From: Streptomyces sp. A1277
Lineage (GTDB): Bacteria > Actinomycetota > Actinomycetes > Streptomycetales > Streptomycetaceae
Assembly: GCF_004795015.1 (NCBI RefSeq)
Contig: NZ_SSBI01000007.1
Coordinates: 62,001 to 126,000, forward strand
DNA: 64,000 nucleotides
Direction: 5' to 3'
In this document: piece after piece, positions 7,866-17,900 of the stretch
How positions within the stretch are numbered: position 1 is the stretch's first letter
Layout: the number at the start of each line of letters is the position of its first letter
Made by a program: the position numbers and the translations under genes
Notes under the pieces: model-generated
Told to the model about the DNA's origin: nothing
Databases searched by the model: none
What the model saw: the letters and a program-made list of their open reading frames with translations, nothing else

Positions 7866-8915
7866 TCAGGCGGTCCATGTGCCGCGCAGGGCAGCGGTGG
7901 CGAACCCCGGCCCGTACGCGACCATGACCCCGGTGGCCCCGTCCCGCGGGGGCTCGGCATGGGTGCGTTCGAGGATCCGGAGTACGGAGACGGCGCCGAG
8001 GTTGCCCTCGTCCGAGAGCGTGGCGGTGGAGTGACGGGTGTCGTGGGCGTCGAGACCGAGCGCCCTCGCGGTGTCGCTGATGATGCGGGCGCTGCCGGGG
8101 TGGACGACGCCGAAGCCGACGGGGGTCCGACCGAGCCAGTCCAGCAGATCCGGCAGCACGTCGTCGGCGGCGCTCAGCGCTTCCTTGGTGCTGTCGAAGT
8201 GGAATCCGGTGTGGTCGACGCGGCCGGCGTAGCGGGTGAGGCTGTGCGGCAGGACGTGCTCGTAGGTGTCGGCCGGGGAATCGACGCGGAAACCGGGCCC
8301 CAGGGGTGCGCCGGTGACGAGGGTGGCGGCCGCGCTGTCCCCGAACAGCGCTTTGTAGATCATGTGCTCGACGGCGTCGTCCTCATGGCTGTAGACGGCG
8401 GAGATCACCTCCGCGGCGACGACGAGGACGGTCGAGCCGGGTCTCGCGGTCACCATGTCGACCGCCCGGATCAGTGCCTGGGCGCCACCCGCGCATGCCA
8501 ACGATGTCAGAGCGATCCGCCGGACACCGGGCCGCAGCCCGAGACGGTCCAGGAGATGGACGTCCATGCTCGGGACGGCCCACCCCGTCGAGTGCGTCGT
8601 GATGATGGCGTCCACGGCGCCGGGGCCGAGGCCGTACGCGCCGAGGACGCCGTGCGCAGCCTGCTCCGCCATGGCCACCGCGTCGCCGAAGGCCGCGGTG
8701 GACCGGGCCGCGATGCCCGCGTTCCCCGACACCGTCGGCGCGCCCAGCGGCCGGGTGAAGTACCTGCTGCGGACACCGGTGTTGCTCACGATGCGGAGGA
8801 TCGCGGCGAGCCGGGGGTGGTCGGGGTGGTGCGCGCCGATGTCGTCGGCTATTTCCCCGGTGGTGATCTTGTAGGCGGGGAACACAGTGGTGGGGCGGGC
8901 TATGTAGGCGGGCAC
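7866..8915 (-). CDS. Type III polyketide synthase
   Basis: A 349-residue chalcone/stilbene-synthase-type enzyme, which condenses a starter acyl-CoA with malonyl units to make pyrones, resorcinols or similar small aromatics. The catalytic triad is readable: Cys141 in TSLACAGG, His272 in VVHPGS and Asn305 in DEGNLGA. GTG 8915 is chosen because CCGGAGG lies directly upstream; an earlier GTG at 8963 lacks a ribosome site. No methyltransferase or hydroxylase of an alkylresorcinol (srs-like) cluster adjoins it. It lies downstream of the XRE regulator on the same strand, and both share a GTGGCTTAG/CTAAGCCAC element, so that regulator probably controls it. Product unknown. Confidence 0.9.
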   Translation of the reverse strand: MPAYIARPTTVFPAYKITTGEIADDIGAHHPDHPRLAAILRIVSNTGVRSRYFTRPLGAPTVSGNAGIAARSTAAFGDAVAMAEQAAHGVLGAYGLGPGAVDAIITTHSTGWAVPSMDVHLLDRLGLRPGVRRIALTSLACAGGAQALIRAVDMVTARPGSTVLVVAAEVISAVYSHEDDAVEHMIYKALFGDSAAATLVTGAPLGPGFRVDSPADTYEHVLPHSLTRYAGRVDHTGFHFDSTKEALSAADDVLPDLLDWLGRTPVGFGVVHPGSARIISDTARALGLDAHDTRHSTATLSDEGNLGAVSVLRILERTHAEPPRDGATGVMVAYGPGFATAALRGTWTA

Positions 8916-8966
8916 GACATCCTCCGGCAGGCACGTTGCGGCGGCGTTGTGGGGGCGGAGCACAAC

Positions 8967-8975
8967 CTAAGCCAC
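8967..8975. promoter_or_regulatory. Shared 9-bp element upstream of the PKS gene
   Basis: CTAAGCCAC here is the exact reverse complement of GTGGCTTAG at 9918-9926 in the XRE promoter. The shared word before two neighbouring genes suggests a common operator. Confidence 0.4.
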
Positions 8976-9027
8976 CAGAGACCGCGTTGCCCTGATCAGA
9001 GCACTGCGGGAGCCCGGAGGGAAGACC

Positions 9028-9858
9028 TCAGAGGGCGCGCAGGGCCGGAGTCCGGGAGTGGGCGCGCCGTGCCCCGGCATGGAAGACGAGAACGATCAGT
9101 CGCGCGCCGGGGGCGGCCATGGGCTGTGCCGCGCACATCGTCACCCAGCCCGGACCGTCGACGGCATGGCGAATGGGCCGTTCGTCGCCGTCCGGATGGA
9201 TGTGCGCGCCGCCCGAGTCCCAGATCGGTGCGCACTTCGGATCGGCCAGGACGTCCTTCTCGATCCGGCGGAGCACCTCGTCGTCGGGCCGGCTGGAGAG
9301 TGCCGCCCGGAGCTGCGGCACGACCAGGGGGGCCCATGCCCTCTCCCAGTCGATGAGCATGGCGCGCCCCTGGGGTTCGAGCAGCATCCACCGCATCGTG
9401 TTCGTCGGAACCCGTCCGCCGGGGAACAGGCGGGCGAACTCGCTGTTGTACGCGATGAGTTCCCACGAGGCGTCGGTGATGTACGCCGGATGGGTCATGC
9501 CCTCGACGGCCTCCTGCCACACACCGGGTACCTCCTTGCCCGAGTGGGAGGTGAGCGGCCCGGGCGGGTCGCCTATCCCGGCGTACCGGCACAGCGACAC
9601 CCACTCCTGCTCGTTGAGGGCGAAGAGCATCGCGACGTCACGGAGGAAGCCGGTGTCCGGCCTCGGCCAGGCTCCGGACTCGAGGCGGCGGTACGTGCCG
9701 GGTGTCCGGTGCAGGAGCTGGTCGACCTGATGCTGCGACAGTCCGGGCGCGCGGCGCCCCTGGCCGGACGAACGGTGAAAACCGTGCCCTGTGGGGTCGA
9801 TCAGTGCACGACGGACTTTCAGAAGCGTCCGCAGTGCTGCCTTGTCGGTGTTGGTCAT
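9028..9858 (-). CDS. XRE-family regulator with MmyB-like ligand-binding domain
   Basis: A 276-residue regulator. The N-terminal third is a Cro/C1-type helix-turn-helix (GLSQHQVDQLLHRTPGTYRR, LESG). The rest matches the MmyB-like ligand-binding domain of actinomycete XRE proteins (THPAYITDASWELIAYNSEF, then LDWERAW-type helix and WDSGGAHIHPDG), which in the family binds a fatty-acid-like ligand. The start is ATG 9858. The gene is 112 bases upstream of the type III PKS in the same orientation. Its own promoter region carries an 8-bp inverted repeat likely to be its operator. I infer autoregulation and control of the PKS. Confidence 0.88.
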   Translation of the reverse strand: MTNTDKAALRTLLKVRRALIDPTGHGFHRSSGQGRRAPGLSQHQVDQLLHRTPGTYRRLESGAWPRPDTGFLRDVAMLFALNEQEWVSLCRYAGIGDPPGPLTSHSGKEVPGVWQEAVEGMTHPAYITDASWELIAYNSEFARLFPGGRVPTNTMRWMLLEPQGRAMLIDWERAWAPLVVPQLRAALSSRPDDEVLRRIEKDVLADPKCAPIWDSGGAHIHPDGDERPIRHAVDGPGWVTMCAAQPMAAPGARLIVLVFHAGARRAHSRTPALRAL

Positions 9859-9880
9859 GCGATCAAATCCCCCGCGTCAG

Positions 9881-9926
9881 AGCCACGTTGCGCGGGCGTG
9901 AGCCTAATTGGCGCGACGTGGCTTAG
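9881..9926. promoter_or_regulatory. Inverted repeat in the XRE promoter (putative operator)
   Basis: AGCCACGT (9881-9888) and ACGTGGCT (9916-9923) are perfect inverted repeats 27 bases apart; the second half extends into GTGGCTTAG, the word repeated upstream of the PKS. It sits 22-68 bases upstream of the regulator's ATG. Confidence 0.45.
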
Positions 9927-10319
9927 CGCTAAAAACTGGACGTAGAAAACAGTCTGTTTACCTTCCATGCTGGACGGCGTGAGGCACTGGCCTGCGGCTC
10001 TTCGAAGCAGTCGGCCCGCGCCTGACGTGCGGACTTCCTGCTGTCCTCTCCTGGCAGTGCTTGCAGCGGGAATTCCGTGTCCGTTCAGAACGGTGGCGGG
10101 AAGGGCTTGACCAGCAGACCGTATTTCGCCCCTGCGGGGGCCGGACTTCGTGAGACGGTCCGCTGATCTGGCTCTTTCCGTCACTCACCTCGATCTCCCG
10201 GACCGAGGCGGGGCGGATCCCGGTGCGGTCGGCAGCCCCCCTGCCGACCGCACCTTCTTCATGCCCCGGCGACACCGCTCCATTCGCGCGAGCCATGCCC
10301 CGCCGTCGCGGCATCCGCC
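9927..10319. other. Non-coding stretch with one orphan terminator
   Basis: No convincing gene. It begins with a locally A/T-rich patch (CTAAAAACTGG and TAGAAAACAGTC), part of the XRE promoter. The only other structure is the hairpin at 10222-10254. Confidence 0.5.
10222..10254 (+). terminator. Rho-independent-like hairpin with no surviving gene in front of it
   Basis: GGTGCGGTCGGCAG and its complement form perfect 14-bp arms around CCCCC, followed by TTCTTC. No intact plus-strand gene precedes it, so it may be left over from a lost gene. Confidence 0.6.
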
Positions 10320-10490
10320 CGGATGGCGCTCGCCGGTGACGCCGACTTCCCGGCCGACCGCGTCCACGCGCACACCACCGCCCCCGAACTACGGGCGCTG
10401 ACCTGCGGCGGGGACTACTCCCGGGCGACCGGCTACGACGGTGACGTCGTCTACGCCCGGCTCACGGCCACCCGCCGAGCAGCCCTGCCG
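10320..10490 (+). pseudogene. C-terminal fragment of a class E/F sortase
   Basis: About 55 codons resemble the end of an actinomycete sortase: DADFPADRV, then PELRALTCGGDYSRATGY, then DVVYARL. The Cys of LTCGG is the sortase nucleophile and the GY-DVVYARL strand is typical. The N-terminal barrel with the catalytic His is missing, and the frame runs on into the antisense of the alpha-galactosidase without a natural stop. It is a stranded fragment, probably cut off when the GH27 gene was acquired or moved. Confidence 0.6.
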
Positions 10491-10503
10491 CCTTCGCCCC
10501 GGG

Positions 10504-12258
10504 TTACTCGGCCAGGGCCCAGATCTGGTTCTGCTGGTTGGGGCGGGAGTTGGCGCAGGTATCGACGATCAGGAGGTTGCCGTCGGTGGTCACGGAGGCG
10601 TACGCGTCGAGACAGCGCCCGGGCAGCCCGGTGTTCTTCAGGAACCCGTTGCGCTCGTAGGACCACTTCTGGGTGGCGCTGCCGTCGCAGGGGTTGAGGA
10701 CGGCCCGGTAGCCGGTGTACGTGCCGTCCCCGCCGCGCGCGGCGTCCAGGCACCGGCCCAGGGTCCGGACGGTGCCGTCGCTGGGCAGGGTCCAGCGCTG
10801 GTTGGCGCCCGCGTTGCAGTGGTAGAGGACGACCGGGTTGCCGGCCGCCGTGCCCGCGCCGCTGTCGTCGGCGCACTTGCCGCCGATGCCGGTGATCTGA
10901 CCGGTCGGCTGCTGGCCGGTGCAGCCCGCGCCCGGGGTGACGCGGAAGACGGCCGTGCCGTGCGGGGGCAGGGTCGCGCCGATCGTGGACGTGGTCCCGG
11001 TGTCTCCGGTCCAGAGGTTCTTGACCGATGCGGAGCAGGCCGCGCCGCCGAGGAAGCCGACCGCGGACAGGGTGGTGCTCGCGGGGACGGCCGACGTGCC
11101 GCGGTTGAGGAGCGCTACGGCACGGTCGCCGTTGGCCAGGGGACGGGCGAGTACGTCGACGGTGCCGTCCCGGGAGACGACACCGGCCTGCCTGCCGAGC
11201 GGGTCCTGGTCGATGGCGATGATGTCGGTGTTGCCGAGGGTGGCGAGCGAGTCGGTGCTGAGCGAGGCGACGTCCGTGCTCAGGATCAGGGGTGAGGCCA
11301 TCATCGCCCAGAGGGCGAACTGGGACCGGGACTCCTCGGCGGTCAGTCCGTCACCGGTGATGAGGAAGTCCGGGTCGTTCCAGCTGCCGGGGGCCGCGTA
11401 GCGCGACAGGAGCGAGTTGTAGCCGTACTGCGTCATGACTCCGGCGCCGTTGCTGTTCTTGTCCCACGCGGATCCGCCGCCGTTGCGCATCTTGACGTCG
11501 TAGCCCTCGCGCCAGAGCTGCCCGGTCTTCGAGGCGCCGTCGATCACGTCGTACCAGTCGGAGAGGTCGGACGCGCCGATGGAGAAATAGGCGGGCGACG
11601 ACTCGGAGAACACCATGTCGCGCCCCGAGGCATTGGCCTTCATCGCGGCGGCGAAGTCGCCGTAGGCGTTGACGTACCCGTCGGCGTCGGAGGCGGACGA
11701 CGGCATGTTGCAGCCGTCGAGCTTGATGTAGTCGACGCCCCAGGAGGCGAAGAGGTCGACGTCCTGCTGAAAGTGACCCCAGCTGCCCGGGTAGCCGCCG
11801 CAGGTCGCCGTGCCGATGTCGCTGTAGATGCCGAACCGCAGGCCCATCTCGTGGAGCCGGGTTCCGATGTACGCCATGCCTGCCGGGAACTTCGCGGCAT
11901 CGGCCACGAGGTTGCCGGCGGCGTCGCGCGAGGTGGTGGTCCAGCAGTCGTCGATGGTGACGGTGTCGTAGCCCTTGGCCGCGAGGCCGGTGTCCACCAG
12001 GGCTTGTGCCTGTTGAAGGATGAGTTGCTGGGTCGGCCCCTGGTCCCCGCGGTTCGGGGTGTTGGTGCCGCATCCGTAGCGCGCCCAGTTGTTGAAGCCC
12101 ATGGGTGGTGTGAGGGCCAGGGCGTTGCCGTTCGGGCTGGTGGCCGTGGGGGATGCCTGCGCGGTGGGGGCGATCAGGGCCCCCGAGAGTGCGACGGTGG
12201 CGGCCACGGCCGCGAGGGCCGTACGCAGCCCGCGGGACCGGTGTGTTCTCTCCGACAT
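10504..12258 (-). CDS. Secreted GH27 alpha-galactosidase with ricin-type carbohydrate-binding domain
   Basis: A 584-residue secreted enzyme. The signal peptide (MSERTHRSRGLRTALAAVAA onward) ends near AQAS. The GH27 barrel follows with PPMGFNNW, IDDCW, the nucleophile in YIKLDGCN, WNDPDF and IDQDPLG, all typical of alpha-galactosidases; some relatives act on beta-L-arabinopyranosides. A Greek-key domain comes next, then a C-terminal ricin B/CBM13 domain with QxW repeats (NQRWTL, QKWSY, NQIWAL). ATG 12258 has AGGAG eight bases upstream. It releases terminal galactose from plant galacto-oligosaccharides. A TTGACA-like -35 lies at 12331-12336. Confidence 0.93.
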   Translation of the reverse strand: MSERTHRSRGLRTALAAVAATVALSGALIAPTAQASPTATSPNGNALALTPPMGFNNWARYGCGTNTPNRGDQGPTQQLILQQAQALVDTGLAAKGYDTVTIDDCWTTTSRDAAGNLVADAAKFPAGMAYIGTRLHEMGLRFGIYSDIGTATCGGYPGSWGHFQQDVDLFASWGVDYIKLDGCNMPSSASDADGYVNAYGDFAAAMKANASGRDMVFSESSPAYFSIGASDLSDWYDVIDGASKTGQLWREGYDVKMRNGGGSAWDKNSNGAGVMTQYGYNSLLSRYAAPGSWNDPDFLITGDGLTAEESRSQFALWAMMASPLILSTDVASLSTDSLATLGNTDIIAIDQDPLGRQAGVVSRDGTVDVLARPLANGDRAVALLNRGTSAVPASTTLSAVGFLGGAACSASVKNLWTGDTGTTSTIGATLPPHGTAVFRVTPGAGCTGQQPTGQITGIGGKCADDSGAGTAAGNPVVLYHCNAGANQRWTLPSDGTVRTLGRCLDAARGGDGTYTGYRAVLNPCDGSATQKWSYERNGFLKNTGLPGRCLDAYASVTTDGNLLIVDTCANSRPNQQNQIWALAE

Positions 12259-12330
12259 GAACCACAACTCCTGACTCTGAAAGTGGGCATGACAAGCGTG
12301 TTGGCTCAGTGCAGTGCATGGGCTCGATGC

Positions 12331-12336
12331 TGTCAA
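12331..12336 (-). promoter_or_regulatory. -35-like TTGACA upstream of the alpha-galactosidase
   Basis: TTGACA on the minus strand, 73 bases before the ATG. The -10 is not clear. Repeated TGCA words nearby may be a regulator site. Confidence 0.3.
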
Positions 12337-12661
12337 TAGATGCTCAAAAGCCTGGCTGTGCAAGCAACTTCATGCACTACCGGTGTTCGGCGCGGTAGCG
12401 CATGCCTGGGTCCGCCCGCGCGGTTCACCGGGCGGCGGCCGGGCCGGGCGCGGCCCCGTCAGCGCCTTCCTCCACACCCGGCGCGACGCGAACTCGTTGC
12501 TCTCTGGTGGAGAGCGGTTTCGCCATGTAGCGTCACTGCCGGAAGTCGTGGTTCGCCGAACCCGCCCGTGCTCCGGCGCGGGCGCCTTGCTGTGCAGGGT
12601 GGACCACGACACCACTGGGACCGCGTGGTGCGGATCCCGATATCGACTGAGAGGCACCGGC

Positions 12662-12865
12662 ATGGCCAGCGGAACCGTCAAGTGGTTCAACGCCGAAAAG
12701 GGTTTCGGCTTCATCCAGCAGGACGGCGGCGGGCCGGACGTCTTCGCGCACTACTCGAACATCAACGCCACCGGCTTCCGTGAGCTCCAGGAGGGCCAGG
12801 CGGTGACCTTCGACATCACCCAGGGCCAGAAGGGTCCGCAGGCCGAGAACATCACGGCCGCCTGA
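12662..12865 (+). CDS. Cold-shock protein (CspA family)
   Basis: A 67-residue single cold-shock domain. Both RNA-binding motifs are present: KGFGFI (RNP1) and DVFAHYS (RNP2), preceded by [11 protein letters not shown]. These proteins bind single-stranded RNA and DNA, melt secondary structure and act as RNA chaperones; Streptomyces carries several. GAGAGG precedes ATG 12662. It is a monocistronic gene closed by the strong hairpin at 12881-12919. Confidence 0.97.
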   Translation: MASGTVKWFNAEKGFGFIQQDGGGPDVFAHYSNINATGFRELQEGQAVTFDITQGQKGPQAENITAA

Positions 12866-12880
12866 CACCACGGCTCAACC

Positions 12881-12919
12881 GTCCGGCCCCCTCGGAGCAC
12901 GGCTCCGAGGGGGCCGGAC
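12881..12919 (+). terminator. Strong hairpin terminator of the cold-shock gene
   Basis: Eighteen-base perfect arms (GTCCGGCCCCCTCGGAGC and complement) with an ACG loop, 16 bases past the stop. Being symmetric, it may also stop transcripts of the convergent gene at 12942-13583. Confidence 0.9.
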
Positions 12920-12941
12920 GCGTGAAACGGCCTCGGCCCGC

Positions 12942-13583
12942 TCAGCCGGCCGCCGTCGCCTCCTCCCGTGCCGGCCGGTCGGCGGTCTGCGCGGTCGTCG
13001 CCGGTCCGGACACCGTGTACATGGCCGCCCCCTTCTGGATCCCCTTGGCTACGGCGCCCCGCTTGACCATGGTTTCCAGGGTGTTGCGCACCACCTGCAC
13101 CGAGGTCCCGCGCTCCGGGTGCGCCTTCTCCAGGTCCGCGTGCACCTCGCGTGCCAACCGCGGCTCACCCACCGGCATCAGTGCGCGGATGAGCTCGCGC
13201 AGGGGAGCGTCCGCCGCGGCGGACGCCTTCTTGCCGGTCCTTCCGGCTGAAACGGCTGAAACGGCTGAAACGGACGGAACCTTCGCGCGCCTGGCAGGGC
13301 GGGGTTTCGGGACGGCCTTGACGGCGGGGGCCTCCTCGCCCACCGCCGCCGCGCCGGCCTTCGGGGCGGCGTGCGACCGGCCGGGAGCGGTCGCACCGGA
13401 CAGCGTGGTCTGCATGCCCGTCAGCCAGCTCTCGTCCTTCTTCCGTTGCTCCAGGCGCGCCTGCAGTTCCGCGATCCGCGCGGTGAGCTCTTCCTGCTCC
13501 GAGCGGTTGGCGGCGAGATCGGCGGCCAACCGCTCGGCATACACCCTCTGTACGCTCTGCGACGCGCTGTCTGTGTTCTTCAC
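12942..13583 (-). CDS. Coiled-coil plus winged-helix regulatory-type protein
   Basis: A 213-residue protein with three parts. Residues 1-55 form a predicted coiled coil rich in E, L and Q. Residues 60-125 are a low-complexity Ala/Pro/Lys linker containing a VSA triplet repeat encoded by three 9-bp tandem copies of GGCTGAAAC (13245-13271). The C-terminal part (LRELIRALMPVGEPRLAREV, then VVRNTLETMVKRGAVAKG) resembles a winged helix. DNA binding is likely but the target is unknown. GTG 13583 has AAGGAG eleven bases upstream. It is convergent with the cold-shock gene. Confidence 0.65.
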   Translation of the reverse strand: MKNTDSASQSVQRVYAERLAADLAANRSEQEELTARIAELQARLEQRKKDESWLTGMQTTLSGATAPGRSHAAPKAGAAAVGEEAPAVKAVPKPRPARRAKVPSVSAVSAVSAGRTGKKASAAADAPLRELIRALMPVGEPRLAREVHADLEKAHPERGTSVQVVRNTLETMVKRGAVAKGIQKGAAMYTVSGPATTAQTADRPAREEATAAG

Positions 13584-13743
13584 GATGGTTCACGCTCCTT
13601 GGGCTGGGGGGTTTGCCGCCGGTACGCGGGCAGCTGCCCGGATCTGCGGCATGTGTCCATTCACCACGAGGCGCGACGCGTCGGACGGAGATTGCGGTCA
13701 AGGTCCAGCCGAAGGGATGAACGCTCCGCACTCCCCGTAGGCG

Positions 13744-14556
13744 TTACGGGTTCCGCGGGCGGCGCCCCCACGCGGAGATCATCGGTGCGGTGGCCAGGTC
13801 GAGGCGCCCCGTCGCGACGTTCGCAAGGTGGCGGTCGATCTCCTCGTCGGTGGCCAGCCCCGCCTTCACCAGACGGCCGCGGATCTGCCGCACCGTCGCC
13901 GCCTCCAGGACCGTGCACGCCGGAGAGGTGATCGGGAAGTACGCGTCGGCCCGGACGTCCTCCAGCCCCGCTTCGCGCAGCAGCCTGGGCAGGGTCCGCC
14001 CGTACGCGAGGTCCGCGCCCCGCTCGGCCATCAGGGACCGGAAGCCCGCACGCAGCCGGTTGGCCAGCCGCTGCCCGGGGCCGGACTCGTCCGGGCACAG
14101 CAGCGGCTGCAGCCCGGGGTCGGCGTCCTCCAGGAGCAGCACGCCACCCGGTCGCAGCGCCCGGACCATCCGGCGCAGCGCCTCGGCGCGGTCCGCGACA
14201 TGGACCAGGACGAGCCGTGCGTGGACGAGGTCGAAACCGCCGCCCGGCGGAGGGTCGGCGGCAACGTCGTGCGCCAGTACCTCGATGACGCCGTCGGCGA
14301 CGTCCTTGGTCCAGGACACGTCGATGTCGGTGGCGACCACCGCCCCGGCCGGGCCGACGCGCTCGGCCAGTCCCAGGGGAACGGACGGGCCGCCGGCACC
14401 GACCTCCCAGCACCGCATGCCGGCACCGATCCCGAGCGCGTCGACATGCCGGAACGTCACCGGATCGAAGAGCTCGCTCAGGGCGCCGAAGCGGACCCCC
14501 GCCTCGGTCTGCCGGTTGTCCAGCAGATAGCCGTGTTCCGGGTCGTTCTCAGTCAT
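13744..14556 (-). CDS. SAM-dependent methyltransferase
   Basis: A 270-residue class I methyltransferase. Motif I is WEVGAGGPSVPLGLAERVG, motif II is ATDIDVSW, and DLVHARLVLVHV plus LRPGGVLLLEDAD mark the later strands, so the cofactor fold is complete. Substrate cannot be told. ATG 14556 gives the natural start MTENDPEHGYLLD; there is no clear ribosome site. It is divergent from the GH87 gene across 366 bases. It has no obvious pathway partner here. Confidence 0.85.
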   Translation of the reverse strand: MTENDPEHGYLLDNRQTEAGVRFGALSELFDPVTFRHVDALGIGAGMRCWEVGAGGPSVPLGLAERVGPAGAVVATDIDVSWTKDVADGVIEVLAHDVAADPPPGGGFDLVHARLVLVHVADRAEALRRMVRALRPGGVLLLEDADPGLQPLLCPDESGPGQRLANRLRAGFRSLMAERGADLAYGRTLPRLLREAGLEDVRADAYFPITSPACTVLEAATVRQIRGRLVKAGLATDEEIDRHLANVATGRLDLATAPMISAWGRRPRNP

Positions 14557-14922
14557 GGGGTGATTCTGGCAGAAGCGGCGCGGGGCGCCTGAGCGTGCGC
14601 GGCGGTCTCGCGGTCCCGGGCCGCGAGACCGGCACGCCAACAGCCGTCCGTGCGCGGACCGTTGACAAAAACGTCACCTGCTAGAAACCTGTCACCGCAG
14701 CACCGCAAAATATTGACCGGATCACTCAAAAATCCAGGTAATGAGCGTGAGTTTCCGGCAGGCGTGGTTGTCCCGCTCCTGTCGGCGTCCCCGATCGTCC
14801 CCACGGTGTACCGGAGGTCCGCGCCCGGCCCACGTCTTCCGCAGGGCGCGTCACGCGTCGCGCGGACGGTGACGCCTGCCCGCGGCCGCCCGGTCCCGCG
14901 GCCCACGGAACAAGAGGACAAC
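14557..14922. promoter_or_regulatory. Divergent promoter region of the methyltransferase and GH87 genes
   Basis: A 366-base gap, A/T-rich between 14660 and 14750. A TTGACA at 14662-14667 is the best -35-like match for the GH87 gene; no convincing -10 at 17 bases. AAGAGGACAAC directly before 14923 is the ribosome site. Confidence 0.4.
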
Positions 14923-17900
14923 ATGAGATGGAAGCAATACGGATGGCGGCTCGTCGTCGGTGCGGTGACCGCCGCGCTGATGACCGTCGGGCTCGTGCCG
15001 GTCACCGCCTCGGCGGCAACCGTGCAAAATCCCGACCTGGCCCTCGGTAAACAGGTCACGACCAGCGGGGCCCACGGCGCCTACCCGGCGTCCAACGTCA
15101 CCGATGGCAGCCAGCAGACGTACTGGGAGAGCTCCGGCGCACTCCCGCAGTGGGTCCGGATCGACCTCGGCGGCCGGTTCGACGTCGACCAGGTGGTGCT
15201 GAAGCTGCCGGCCACCTGGGAGGCCAGGGCCCAGACCCTCAGCATTCAGGGCAGTACGGACGGGAGCAGCTTCACCACCCTGTCCGCTTCGGCCGCACGG
15301 ACGTTCAGCCCGGAGGCGGGCAACACCGTCACCATCGGCTTCGCCGCGAAGCAGGCACGGTACGTCCGCGTGCAGGTGACCGCCAACACCGGCTGGAACG
15401 CCGCGCAGCTCTCCCAGGTGGAGGTGCACGGCGAGGACACCGGCGACGATTCCGGCCCGTCCCCGGCAGTCGGCTCCAATCTGGCGCTGAACAAGCCCAT
15501 CGAGGCGTCGTCGTCCGTACAGAGTTTCGCGGCGGCCAACGCCAACGATGACAAGGTCGGCACGTACTGGGAGTCGAACGGATACCCCTCGACCCTGACG
15601 GTGAAGCTCGGCGCGGACGCCGACGTCGAGGCCGTCGTCGTCAAGCTCTCCCCGGACCAGGCATGGGCGGCCCGCACACAGAGCATCCAGGTGCTCGGGC
15701 GCGCCCAGTCCGCCACCGGATTCACCTCGCTGAAGGACAGGGCCGACTACGCGTTCAGCCCCTCGGGCAACGCGAACACGGTGACGATCCCGGTCAGCGG
15801 GCGGTACGCGGACGTACGGCTCACGTTCTTCTCCAACACCGGTGCTCCCGGCGCCCAGGTCGCCGAGATACAGGTGGTCGGAACCGCCGCGCCCAACCCG
15901 GACCTGACCGTCACCGGACTGACGTGGTCACCCGCCTCGCCGTCCGAGACGGACGACGTCACGGTGAACGCCACCGTGCGCAACGCGGGTACGGCGGCTT
16001 CCGCCGCGACGACGCTGGATGTCAGCGTGGAGGGCGTGGTCGCCGGCAGCGCACCGGTGAGCGGCCTCGCCGCCGGAGCCTCGGCGACCGTGCAGGTCGA
16101 CGTGGGCAAGCGGCCGATGGGCGCGTACAGCCTCTCCGCGGTCGTCGACCCGGCCGACACGGTCATCGAGCAGGACAACAGCAACAACAGCCGCACCGCG
16201 GCGTCGAAGCTCGTGATCGCCCAGAGTCCGGGCCCGGACCTGGAGGTGCTCGGTATCACCTCCAGCCCGTCGAACCCCGCGGTGGGGGCCGCCGTCACCT
16301 TCACGGTCTCCGTGCACAACCGCGGGACCACGGCCGTCAGCACCCCGACGGTCACCCGTCTCCTCGTGGAAGGCACCACGCTGAACGGCACGACCGGGGC
16401 GATTCCGGCCGGCGGCACCGTCTCCGTGCCCCTCAGCGGCAGTTGGACCGCGAAGAGCGGCGGCGCCACGCTGACCGCCACGGCGGACGCGACCGGTGTC
16501 GTCACCGAGACGAACGAGAACAACAACGTCTTCTCCCGCACCATCGTGGTCGGCCGCGGGGCCGCGGTCCCGTACACCGAGTACGAGGCGGAAGCGGGCG
16601 ACTACCAGGGCACGTTGCTGAAGTCCGACAAGAAGCGCACCTTCGGGCACACCAACTTCGCCACCGAGTCCTCGGGCCGCCAGTCCGTGCGGCTGGACTC
16701 CACCGGCCAGTACGTCGAGGTCACCTCGACCGTCCCGTCGAACTCGATCGTGGTACGCAATTCCATCCCCGACGCCCCCGGTGGCGGCGGCACGGAGGCC
16801 ACGATCAGCCTGTACGTCGACGACACCTTCGTCCGGAAGCTGACCCTCTCCTCCAAGCACAGCTGGCTCTACGGTGACACGGACAGCCCGGAGGGCCTGA
16901 CCAACCGGCCGCAGGCGGACGCCCGCCGGCTGTTCGACGAGTCCAACGCACTGCTCGGCCAGAGCTACCCGGCCGGCACGAAGTTCCGCCTCCAGCGGGA
17001 CGCGGGCGACTCGGCGTCCTTCTACGTCATCGACCTCATCGACCTGGAGCAGGTGGCACCCCCCACCGCGCAGCCGGCCGGATGCACCTCGATCACCGCC
17101 TACGGAGCGGTGCCGAACGACGGGATCGACGACACGGACGCCATCCAGCGTGCGGTGACGGCCAACCAGAACGGCGACATCGGCTGCGTGTGGATCCCGC
17201 CGGGGCAGTGGCGCCAGGAGCAGAAGATCCTCACCGATGACCCGCTCAACCGCGGACAGTACAACCAGGTCGGTATCAGGGACGTCACGATCCGTGGCGC
17301 CGGCATGTGGCACTCCCAGCTCTACACGCTCACCCCGCCCCAGGACGCGGGCGGCATCAACCACCCGCACGAGGGGAACTTCGGCTTCGACATCGACGAC
17401 AACACCAAGATCTCGGACATCGCGATCTTCGGCTCCGGCACCATCCGTGGCGGTGACGGCAACGCCGAGGGCGGAGTGGGTCTGAACGGCCGCTTCGGCA
17501 AGAACACCAAGATCACCAACGTGTGGCTGGAGCACGCGAACGTGGGCGTGTGGGTCGGACGCGACTACGACAACATCCCGGACCTCTGGGGGCCCGGCGA
17601 CGGCGTCGAGTTCACGGGCATGCGGATTCGCAACACGTACGCGGACGGCATCAACTTCGCCAACGGCACCCGTAATTCGACGGTGTTCAACTCTTCGCTC
17701 AGGTACACCGGTGACGACTCCCTCGCCGTGTGGTCGAGCAAGTACGTGAAGAACCCCTCGGTGGACGTCGGGCACGACAACCACTTCCGCAACAACACCA
17801 TCCAGATGCCCTGGAGGGCCAACGGGATCGCGGTCTACGGCGGTTACGGCAACACGATCGAGAACAACATCATCTCCGACACGATGAACTACCCGGGGAT

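Noticed and set aside
10441..12339. Plus-strand frames opposite the alpha-galactosidase
   Set aside because: They are shadows of the GH27 gene with Gly/Arg-rich random-like protein.
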